Shown: one piece after another, positions 55,392-64,000 of the stretch
Layout: the number at the start of each line of letters is the position of its first letter
Position numbering within the stretch: the stretch's first letter is position 1
NCBI RefSeq assembly: GCF_021728395.1
Contig: NZ_JAKKCM010000001.1
Span: 186,001-250,000, forward strand
DNA length: 64,000 nucleotides
Origin: Vibrio sp. J1-1
GTDB taxonomy: Bacteria > Pseudomonadota > Gammaproteobacteria > Enterobacterales > Vibrionaceae
Direction of reading: 5' to 3'
Position numbers and translations under genes: made by a program
The notes under the pieces: generated by a model
Seen by the model: the letters and a program-made list of their open reading frames with translations, nothing else
Database searches by the model: none
What the model was told of the DNA's origin: nothing

Positions 55392-56246
55392 CTAAGTGGG
55401 TTGTTTGATGTCTAGCGGGAAACGTTGTTCATAAAGGTCCATAAAATCTTGACGAATCAGATGCTCCAAGTGATTCGCTTTATCCGTTGGGCAAAAGATC
55501 ATGACATGCACGCTCTGCTCACCGGTCGCATTACTAGAAATATGAATATGCGGTTCTGCGCCCGGCAGGTCAACACCCGCGTGTTTTTCAATCATTGCGT
55601 TATAGCGATGGGCAACGTCGCTGAAGTAACTGCAATGCTCCTCAATTTTCTCTGTTAGTGGCGTCAAAAGTGGGTATAAATTCACAAAGTCCCTAACTAC
55701 GACAGAGAAATTATGATAAACATACCGCTTCATAAAATTCAGGTTTTTCACCGGATAAGTGAAAAACATACTGTTTGGTAAGGTGGCTGTTTTCCCAGTG
55801 TAATGATATTGGCCATGATGAAGGTCGATCTCTTGAATCACTGTCGCCATCATATTGTGGTCAATCACTTCACCACATAATTTCCCAACTTCTATCCAGT
55901 CGCCAACCCGAAAAGAGCGTGAACTGGCACGCTGAATAGAACCAGTAAAACACAGAATGATTTCCTTTGAGGCCACCACTATCGCCACCGCAATCGCAGT
56001 AACACTTAATGCGAACTCACTGATTTCAGACTGCCAAAGAACGAACAGAATCAACAACGTGATGGTAAAGGTGCCATTTTTCGTTCTCGACATCCAACTA
56101 CGCTGCTTCTCCGAAAGAAGCGTGTGATCACCACGAATCATAGAGAGAATGGACCGACGCGTTAACCACGCGGCAATAAGAATTAACGTGGTAAACAGCA
56201 TTTTATGGGCCAGTAGAAAACTGACGACCAACTGCACTTTTTCCAT
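55392..56246 (-). CDS. Mechanosensitive channel, MscS family
   Basis: 284-residue inner-membrane channel of the MscS superfamily, which opens under membrane tension to release solutes during hypo-osmotic shock. N-terminal helices lie at about 10-30 and 60-80, the pore-type helix and beta domain at about 80-160 (FALSVTAIAVAIVVASKEII and SSRSFRVGDWIEVGKLCGEV), and a cytosolic C-terminal domain follows. The start is set at 56246 (MEKVQ) with AGGA 8 nt upstream. It is monocistronic. Confidence 0.88.
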   Translation of the reverse strand: MEKVQLVVSFLLAHKMLFTTLILIAAWLTRRSILSMIRGDHTLLSEKQRSWMSRTKNGTFTITLLILFVLWQSEISEFALSVTAIAVAIVVASKEIILCFTGSIQRASSRSFRVGDWIEVGKLCGEVIDHNMMATVIQEIDLHHGQYHYTGKTATLPNSMFFTYPVKNLNFMKRYVYHNFSVVVRDFVNLYPLLTPLTEKIEEHCSYFSDVAHRYNAMIEKHAGVDLPGAEPHIHISSNATGEQSVHVMIFCPTDKANHLEHLIRQDFMDLYEQRFPLDIKQPT

Positions 56247-56517
56247 TATCAACTTCCTGCTATTGAACTATTGATAAATCTTTCTCAGAGCAGGCAACAA
56301 TAGCAAAAAAAACTTTAACTTGTCCGTTTGAGTTTCTCTAAATGATATAGAAACACATAGATTTCGGTACAGACAGACCGAATCCTAATCGGTTTGAAGT
56401 CAAAACGTCTTTTGAGGTGTTTAATCTTCTCAAGCTTGCTAGCCAGGGTTAACTAAATCGATATCCTGAGATAATATATAATCCATCAATAAATTCGGAC
56501 GTTGATATTTCATCTAT

Positions 56518-57186
56518 CTAGACAGGCATCGAACATTCGGCAATATTTTCTTTTGCCCAGATGAGCGCTTGAACTCTATTTTTCACTTCAATTTTCTTAA
56601 AAATATTATGTAAGTGAGTCTTCACTGTATTTTCGCTAACAAACAATTGTTCAGCGATTTCTTGATTCGACGCCCCCATTGCAAGAAAAGTGATTATTTG
56701 CATCTCTCTTCTCGTTAATATGCTTGGGTCATGGTTGTATACTGGCTTGATGTTCTGACGAAGATGAGTAATGTATTGCTGCGAAAATTTACGACTGAAC
56801 CACATGTCACCTTGTAAGATCTTATCAATGCCAGTTTGTAGCGTTTGGAAGTCATCTGAAGTATAAAAAATACCCGCTAACGTGTTCCAAATGAAAAGGT
56901 CTTCGGTAGAGACGTCTCCATCACAGTTAATAAGGATTTCTCTAATCCCCCTTAGCTCTGACTTTTTGAAGTTTCGGTATAGCGAACGTATATCTTCTGT
57001 AAGAATACTGAAATCTAAAATAATGGCGGAAATGAGCTGACCTTGAATCGATCGGCTGGTAAGGTTTTCTGGCGTTATCAAAACAACGCTTATACCGAGT
57101 TTCATTTCTAAAACATCCTTCAATAACGAAGACTGTAAACTCCCCTCAGTAATTAAAATGATATCCCCTGTAGTGTGATACTCCAT
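56518..57186 (-). CDS. VpsT/CsgD-like LuxR-family regulator with c-di-GMP motif
   Basis: 222-residue regulator. The N-terminal receiver-like domain (about 7-125) lacks the usual phospho-acceptor cluster and ends in the WFSR motif (Trp129-Arg132), corresponding to the W[F/L/M][T/S]R cyclic-di-GMP site of V. cholerae VpsT. The C-terminal LuxR helix-turn-helix (about 155-215) reads LTRREMQIITFLAMGASNQE and VSENTVKTHLHNIFKKI. Such proteins activate exopolysaccharide or curli genes when c-di-GMP is high. V. parahaemolyticus CpsQ and CpsS are of this group; which orthologue this is cannot be told. Confidence 0.9.
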   Translation of the reverse strand: MEYHTTGDIILITEGSLQSSLLKDVLEMKLGISVVLITPENLTSRSIQGQLISAIILDFSILTEDIRSLYRNFKKSELRGIREILINCDGDVSTEDLFIWNTLAGIFYTSDDFQTLQTGIDKILQGDMWFSRKFSQQYITHLRQNIKPVYNHDPSILTRREMQIITFLAMGASNQEIAEQLFVSENTVKTHLHNIFKKIEVKNRVQALIWAKENIAECSMPV

Positions 57187-57333
57187 ACCGCAAACATTCC
57201 TCTAACCATATAGATTGCAATGCATAATAGATTTGGTTAGAGCGTCAACAATGTCAAGTATGAAAATGACTAATACGAGGCATGTAACACACTGATATAA
57301 AATAAGTTTGTTTAAGTTTAGTCAATAGGATAA

Positions 57334-57358
57334 AAAAGGGAGTAAACACTCCCTTTTA
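57334..57358 (-). terminator. Terminator after small acidic protein
   Basis: AAAAGGGAGT (57334-57343) pairs perfectly with ACTCCCTTTT (57348-57357) around AAAC; a T run follows on the minus strand. Confidence 0.92.
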
Positions 57359-57559
57359 TTAGTGAATCGGCACCGCATTCTTTTGGTTAAACTTGCCGAA
57401 ATACTGCTCGAGAATCTCTGGTGTCAGTTTGCCTTCTGCTTCTAGCTTTTTAAGTTCTGCAGCTATCGCCTTCTGCTCTTCTAGCGAAGGTAGCTTAACT
57501 TCTTCTTCCTGAGAGACCTCTTGAGACATTTGCTCTAGCTCTTGTTCGAAATCATTCAT
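57359..57559 (-). CDS. Small acidic protein of unknown function
   Basis: 66-residue soluble protein, not recognised. It is rich in Glu, Gln and Lys with a helical, possibly coiled-coil character (EEQKAIAAELKKLEAEGK) and a C-terminal LTPEILEQYFGKF segment. The ATG follows AGGTAAG, and a strong terminator lies directly at its stop, so it is a clean single-gene unit. It is convergent with nothing and divergent from the MoxR operon by 247 bp. Confidence 0.75.
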   Translation of the reverse strand: MNDFEQELEQMSQEVSQEEEVKLPSLEEQKAIAAELKKLEAEGKLTPEILEQYFGKFNQKNAVPIH

Positions 57560-57806
57560 AGTACTTACCTAAATATAACCATTGAACTTTTAACTGTCTT
57601 TATTCTATCTAAGTCTACCGCTTCACGCTACCAAGCATCTCATATCCGCCATCACTCTACTCGTATCGCCGACTTTAAAGGCTTGTAATACTTGTCAATG
57701 ACCCAATATTGAAAAGATAAGTTTCAAGGTCTTACTAGGAACTTTTTCTACCAAGTAAATGACCAATACTGATAATCAACTCAAATGGATATCGAGAGTC
57801 CACAAC

Positions 57807-58763
57807 ATGCATAAATCTAACTTCGAAACACTTCAACGATACCTCGAGTCTCAAATAATTGGTCAACAGGACTTGGTCAAACAACTCTTGATCGCCCTAC
57901 TTGCCGACGGGCACATTTTGGTTGAAGGTCCTCCAGGGCTCGCAAAAACCCGAGCAGTCAAATCATTGTCCGACTGCGTTGAAGGGGATTTCCACCGTAT
58001 TCAGTTCACTCCCGATTTACTGCCTGCGGATTTAACCGGTACTGATATCTTCCGACCAGAAACTGGGGAATTTACTTTTCAGTCAGGCCCTATCTTCAAC
58101 TCACTCATTCTGGCAGACGAGATTAACCGTGCGCCCGCGAAGGTGCAGGCAGCCATGCTTGAGGCCATGGCTGAGAAACAAGTGACAGCAGGGCGCCACA
58201 CCTATGCGTTACCTGAACTATTTTTAGTAATGGCAACTCAGAACCCGATCGAACAAGAGGGAACCTATCCGCTTCCAGAAGCACAGCTAGACCGTTTTTT
58301 GCTGCATTTAGAAGTGAATTATCCGGATGCTGAACACGAACTGGCGATATTGCGTATCAACCGAGGGGAAGCGAAAGGCGAAGCCGCACTCGAACGTCCG
58401 AGTATCAGCCAACAAGATATCTTCACCGCACGAAAAGAAGTGCTCGATATTCATATGGCAGAAACGATCGAGCAGTACATCGTGCGTCTGGTGATGGCAA
58501 CACGTCAAGCGAGTGAGTATGACAGCGAACTGGATAAATGGTTAGCGATGGGTGTCAGCCCCCGAGCCACGATCGCGTTAGACCGATGTGCTCGTGCTCA
58601 TGCTTGGTTAAAAGGGCGAGACTTTGTTTCTCCAGAAGACGTACAAACGATGGCATACCCCGTTCTGCGTCACCGTTTGCTACTGAGCTATCACGCACAG
58701 GCAGAAGGCATAAGTGCAAATCAAGTCATTGATAAGCTACTTAACCTTGTTGGCAGCGCATAA
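57807..58763 (+). CDS. MoxR-family AAA+ ATPase
   Basis: 318-residue AAA+ ATPase that acts as a chaperone for von Willebrand-domain partners. Walker A GPPGLAKT is near residue 42 from this start, Walker B ILADEINRAP, sensor 1 ATQNPIEQEGTYPLPEAQLD and the arginine region VSPRATIALDRCARAHAWLKGR are complete. I choose 57807 (MHKSNFETL) as homologous proteins begin here; the frame is open to 57759. It heads the Bat operon with the DUF58 gene 14 nt on. Confidence 0.92.
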   Translation: MHKSNFETLQRYLESQIIGQQDLVKQLLIALLADGHILVEGPPGLAKTRAVKSLSDCVEGDFHRIQFTPDLLPADLTGTDIFRPETGEFTFQSGPIFNSLILADEINRAPAKVQAAMLEAMAEKQVTAGRHTYALPELFLVMATQNPIEQEGTYPLPEAQLDRFLLHLEVNYPDAEHELAILRINRGEAKGEAALERPSISQQDIFTARKEVLDIHMAETIEQYIVRLVMATRQASEYDSELDKWLAMGVSPRATIALDRCARAHAWLKGRDFVSPEDVQTMAYPVLRHRLLLSYHAQAEGISANQVIDKLLNLVGSA

Positions 58764-58777
58764 AATGGGTAAATAAT

Positions 58778-59704
58778 ATGTCTGCAACACAGCCATTGCC
58801 ACCTCATGCAAATGGGGTGACGTTAACCTTAGAAGAACTGCTGCATCATCGCTCCCAATCGATTCGATGGTTACCACCAGCGCAAAGTATTTGGTCACAG
58901 ATGAGCGGTAACCATACTAGTCGCCAGAAAGGTCGTGGTATGGACTTTATGGAAGTACGCCAATATCAGGCCGGAGATGATATCCGCAGTATTGATTGGC
59001 GAGTCACCGCGCGCACTGGCAAAGCGCACACTAAATTGTTCGCCGAAGACAAAGAGCAAGCGGTGATTTTATACATCGACTTAAGCTCGAGTCTTTACTT
59101 TGGCTCAAGGTATGTATTGAAGTCGGTACAACTGGCACATTTTGCCAGTGTATTAATCTGGCTAACGCTAGCAAAAAAAGACCGCATCGGGGCCGTTATT
59201 GACGACGGGCATCAATGCCTGGAGTTCCGTCCCTCGTCCTTACAAACGCAGGGACTGAAGATCCTAAATGCCATTATCAACACGCATAATGAGCAACTAT
59301 CAGTGATGGAAACAAATGGACGCCGTTCTATGCCTTATTCCCAAGTATTCGAAACACTGCATACGTTGACACCAAAAGGCAGTGAGTTGATTTTGCTCAG
59401 TGACTTTTCACAAACTGGCGAAAAAGAATTAACTCAACTACGTCGGCTTAAACAACACAACTCCGTCAGAGCCATTCAGTTTTTTGATCCATTAGAAAGG
59501 GGAGAAACAGACTTCCGAGGACAAGTAAAAGCGTCTGATGGTCGTCGTAGTCAGTGGTTCAACTTTGGTTCCAAAGGAGAGAGAAGAGAGCTCGAATCGC
59601 ACTTTAAGGCTCATCAGGAATCCATCAAGCAGCTATGCCATTCGATGGCGATTCCATTTAACAGCCTCTCCAGTGGCTCTTCATTGATCCAGCAATTAAG
59701 CTAG
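58778..59704 (+). CDS. DUF58-domain protein of the MoxR-Bat operon
   Basis: 308-residue protein with the DUF58 signature GRGMDFMEVRQYQAGDDIRS followed by IDWRVTARTGKAHTK near residue 50-85, and a von Willebrand-A-like domain (VILYIDLSSSLYFG, ILLSDFSQTGE). DUF58 proteins are encoded next to MoxR throughout bacteria and may be assembled by it. It has no membrane segment. Spacing is 14 nt after moxR and 28 nt before the DUF4381 gene. Confidence 0.9.
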   Translation: MSATQPLPPHANGVTLTLEELLHHRSQSIRWLPPAQSIWSQMSGNHTSRQKGRGMDFMEVRQYQAGDDIRSIDWRVTARTGKAHTKLFAEDKEQAVILYIDLSSSLYFGSRYVLKSVQLAHFASVLIWLTLAKKDRIGAVIDDGHQCLEFRPSSLQTQGLKILNAIINTHNEQLSVMETNGRRSMPYSQVFETLHTLTPKGSELILLSDFSQTGEKELTQLRRLKQHNSVRAIQFFDPLERGETDFRGQVKASDGRRSQWFNFGSKGERRELESHFKAHQESIKQLCHSMAIPFNSLSSGSSLIQQLS

Positions 59705-59732
59705 CAGCCTAACTCAAATAGCAGTAATAACA

Positions 59733-60209
59733 ATGACAACAAATAACCGAAGCCTAAACCTTGAACCTTTAATTTTGCCTAATGCTCCCGATTGGTTGCC
59801 ACTCGCCTGGGGATGGTGGGCACTAATTACAGGTATTGTGTTAACTCTTTTAGGCATATACCTGTATTTCAAATGGCGTACTAAGCGTCTGCGCGCTAAA
59901 CGAACAGCACTAAAGCTTCTGACAAACTCGGTGACGCCTCATACCCCTTCTTCTGCTTTAGAGATCTTACGTCAGGCAGCGTTGAGCTACTTTCCTCGCG
60001 AAGATATTTCACCGCTCACTGGCACAGCTTGGTATGAATTTCTGGATAACCACACCAAAGAAAGTCGATTCTTAGATAAACAGCAACAATGGCAGGCCGC
60101 CTTGTATCAGAAATCTTCTCAGGGAGAGCACCAGGATTTAATTGAAGACTGTGTTTTCTGGATAAGCCACGCTTTACCACCGAAGAAAAGAGCCAACACC
60201 CGTGACTGA
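59733..60209 (+). CDS. DUF4381 membrane protein of the Bat operon
   Basis: 158-residue protein with a single membrane helix (about 25-47, WWALITGIVLTLLGIYLYFK) and a helical cytosolic domain with LEILRQAALSYFPREDISPLTGTAWYEFLDNH-like features of DUF4381. It overlaps the next gene by 8 nt. Such small anchored proteins accompany MoxR/Bat modules; the function is not known. Confidence 0.85.
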   Translation: MTTNNRSLNLEPLILPNAPDWLPLAWGWWALITGIVLTLLGIYLYFKWRTKRLRAKRTALKLLTNSVTPHTPSSALEILRQAALSYFPREDISPLTGTAWYEFLDNHTKESRFLDKQQQWQAALYQKSSQGEHQDLIEDCVFWISHALPPKKRANTRD

Positions 60210-61198
60210 GCAAACCTTAGCAACCGGCTTTAGCCAATGGTTGAATATTGAATTTGTCTGGTGGTGGGCACTGCTTTTACTGCCCCTACCCTTGCTTGTT
60301 TACAAGCTGCTGCCACAAGAAAGCCAGCGAGCTGAGATTAAACTGGCTTATTTACCGGACAATACACACAGCAACAAGCCGAAACAATGGCTGCAAAAAA
60401 CCTTATCTATCGCCATATGGACCTTGTTAGTCATCGCCTGTGCACGACCAGTTTGGTTTGGCGATCCAATCGAGTTTCAACCGAAATACCGCGACTTAAT
60501 GTTAGTGGTTGACCTTTCTGGTTCAATGCAAAAGGAAGACATGAATTTGGACGGTGAGTTTACCGACCGACTTACCGCTGTAAAAAAAGTCTTATCTGAT
60601 TTCGTGACGCAACGTAAAGGCGATCGCTTAGGTGTTGTGTTGTTCGGCGATCATGCCTATTTACAAACCCCACTCACCGCAGACCGACAAGCAGTCATAC
60701 AACAAATCAACCAAACCGTTATTGGATTAGTCGGGAAAAGCACCGCAATGGGCGACGGCATTGGTTTGGGGACTAAAACATTTGTCGATAGTGACGCACC
60801 TCAGCGCGTAATGATTTTACTGAGCGACGGGGGAAATACCGCTGGTGTTTTAGATCCGATAGAGGCGGCAGAAATCGCCAAGAAATACAACGCCACGATT
60901 TATACCGTAGGTATAGGCGCGGGAGAGATGATGGTAAAAGAGTTTTTCATGACTCGTAAAGTGGATACAGCAGCGGATCTCGATGAAAAGACACTGACCC
61001 AAATAGCCGAAGTAACAGGAGGCCAGTACTTCCGCGCAAGAGATGCCAAGCAGCTTGAAAGGATCTACGAAACCATTAATCAATTAGAACCTGTCTCCAG
61101 TGACACACAAACATGGCGCCCTCAATCCGAATGGTTCCGCTACCCACTGAGCGCTGCATTGGGGTTATCTGTGTTGTTATTCTTCCTAAGGAGAAAAC

Positions 61199-61206
<8 letters not shown>
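60202..61206 (+). CDS. batA: BatA-like von Willebrand factor A membrane protein
   Basis: 334-residue protein: two N-terminal membrane helices (about 14-30 and 70-88), then a von Willebrand A domain (about 95-290) with an intact MIDAS metal site DLSGSMQ, the Thr in TPLTADR and MILLSDGGNTAG, and a C-terminal membrane helix (about 305-330). It belongs to the Bat (Bacteroides aerotolerance) family, which supports envelope stress or oxygen tolerance. It overlaps both neighbours, showing tight translational coupling. Confidence 0.92.
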
Positions 61207-62857
<1,651 letters not shown>

Positions 62858-62864
62858 GCCAGTG

Positions 62865-64000
62865 ATGAACAAAGGCGTAAAACTGGTCTTTATTCTTTTG
62901 ACCAGCTTGTTATCGAGTGTTTCGGTAATGGCTCAAAGTCTTGAAGCAAGTGTCAACAAAACTCAGGCCGTGAAGAACGAAGTGATCAACCTCAGGATCA
63001 TGGCGGACACGGAGTTAAGTTCTGATACGATCGATTTCAGTGTTTTAGAGAAAGACTTTTTCTTAGGGCAACCGCGCTATGGCCGCTCTAGTAACAATAT
63101 AAACGGGCGTAAATTTTTACGTACCGAGTGGACTATCTCTATCGCGCCAATGAAGGAAGGAATATTAACCATTCCAAGCTTTAGTGTAGATGGAATGCGC
63201 ACTGAGCCAATAAAATTGCGTGTAACGGCTAGTCAAACAGAGCCTAAGCTCGATGACCTGTTCAGCTTCACCATGAGCGTCGACAATCATACCTTGTATC
63301 CTCAGCAATCAGCCAATTTACGTATGCAGCTCATTATCAAGGCGGATACTCGTCGTTTGGACAACCCTAAGATCATGCCTCCGAGCATTGAAGGCATGAA
63401 GCTCGAACCCGTTGGAGAAATGCAGCAAGGTCAGCGAGTCATCGATGGTCTTGAAGTGACGGTCGTAGAGCAATCTTTTCGTCTGACAGCGAATACTGCC
63501 GGTACTTACACGCTAAATGGTCCGCAACTGACTGGCTCTTACATTTATGGCGATAGCCTAACTGGCTCAACCAAGGTAATGCCGATCCAAACCAACGTTG
63601 AACAAATGCCGATTACAGTTAAAGCCATTCCTGCGGAGTTTCAGGGGAAATGGTTGCCAGCCTCGGCGTTAGAGATGACGCAAAGTTGGCAAGACGACGA
63701 GGGTAACAAGTTATCGCCAAGCGAACTGAATAAAGTAAAGCAGGGCTCATCCATTACTCGCACTATTCAAATCAAGGCGCGTGGAACCCAAGCCGAGTTC
63801 TTACCTCGAATTGATATGGATTACCCAGCTTCATTGCGTGTATATCCAGAACAACCGCAGTTTGAAACAACGCGAGATGGCACGCTGATCATGACTGTGA
63901 AACAAGTGATCATACCAACGGAAGTCGGCACTTATTCCCTGCCCGCTTATACACTGAATTGGTGGAATAGCAGCCAAGATGACGCGAAAACGGCAACACT
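62865..64000 (+). CDS. batD: BatD-like protein (3' end outside window)
   Basis: The frame opened by ATG at 62865 continues to the window end (378 codons) and is cut there. It has a signal peptide (LLTSLLSSVSVMAQS-LEAS) and then beta-rich domains (TQAVKNEVINLRIMADTEL, FFLGQPRYGRSS, EWTISIAPMKEGILTIPSF) typical of BatD periplasmic oxygen-tolerance proteins. AAGGAG lies upstream, and GTG at 62862 is an alternative start. It is 7 nt after the BatB gene and belongs to the same operon. Confidence 0.88.
   Translation, partial: MNKGVKLVFILLTSLLSSVSVMAQSLEASVNKTQAVKNEVINLRIMADTELSSDTIDFSVLEKDFFLGQPRYGRSSNNINGRKFLRTEWTISIAPMKEGILTIPSFSVDGMRTEPIKLRVTASQTEPKLDDLFSFTMSVDNHTLYPQQSANLRMQLIIKADTRRLDNPKIMPPSIEGMKLEPVGEMQQGQRVIDGLEVTVVEQSFRLTANTAGTYTLNGPQLTGSYIYGDSLTGSTKVMPIQTNVEQMPITVKAIPAEFQGKWLPASALEMTQSWQDDEGNKLSPSELNKVKQGSSITRTIQIKARGTQAEFLPRIDMDYPASLRVYPEQPQFETTRDGTLIMTVKQVIIPTEVGTYSLPAYTLNWWNSSQDDAKTAT

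Overview
The window reads as part of a Vibrio chromosome, most likely chromosome 2 of a Harveyi-clade-like species. pyrC, a divergent malEFG/malK locus and a VpsT-like regulator occur together, and from memory these also sit close to one another on V. cholerae chromosome II. Moderate G+C, AGGAG-type ribosome binding sites and tightly packed operons fit that. There are no rRNA or tRNA genes, no CRISPR array and no recognisable insertion sequence.

Layout. 1-3.1 kb: 3' part of pyrC, a DUF808 membrane protein, an M14 metallopeptidase. 3.2-11.7 kb: a complete nitrous-oxide reductase cluster on the minus strand, transcribed as cytochrome c, nosR, nosZ, nosD, nosF, nosY, nosL. 12.3-13.2 kb: a stand-alone AccD paralogue divergent from a LysR regulator. 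13.3-21.4 kb: regulators (two LysR, one AraC), a glutathione transferase, an NTF2/SnoaL-like protein, an ABC exporter, an EamA transporter and an Hsp20. 21.5-25.0 kb: an alpha/beta hydrolase, a Baeyer-Villiger-type monooxygenase and a divergent AraC regulator. 25.1-26.2 kb: a secreted Ala/Ser-rich protein that I cannot assign. 26.9-30.1 kb: aminotransferase, a broken membrane-protein gene and a BCCT osmolyte transporter. 30.6-34.9 kb: an HD-GYP response regulator and its sensor kinase, then a thioesterase. 35.7-41.2 kb: the maltose ABC importer. 41.6-44.3 kb: an electrophile-response unit (YqfB, NemR-like repressor, CurA, glutathione transferase) with two matching operators. 44.8-47.3 kb: a beta-hydroxyacid dehydrogenase, a HAD phosphatase and azurin. 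47.3-55.1 kb: a Fur-controlled siderophore uptake operon (FhuA/C/D/B type) divergent from an ABC exporter. 55.4-57.6 kb: MscS channel, VpsT/CsgD-like regulator and a small acidic protein. 57.8-64.0 kb: a MoxR-Bat operon running off the end of the window.

How the parts connect. The nos genes encode N2O respiration: NosZ is exported by Tat, NosDFY and NosL mature its copper site, and NosR with the leading cytochrome c supplies electrons. Azurin, 35 kb away, is a possible further copper electron carrier. The HD-GYP pair and the VpsT-like protein point to cyclic-di-GMP signalling. The fhu genes bring ferric siderophore in, and the divergent exporter probably shares their iron control.

The points most worth a second look are the AccD paralogue with altered active-site-region residues, the Ala/Ser-rich secreted protein, the interrupted gene between the BCCT transporter and the aminotransferase, the paired NemR-type operators, a Fur-like box before azurin, and a possible 3'-UTR small RNA after malG.
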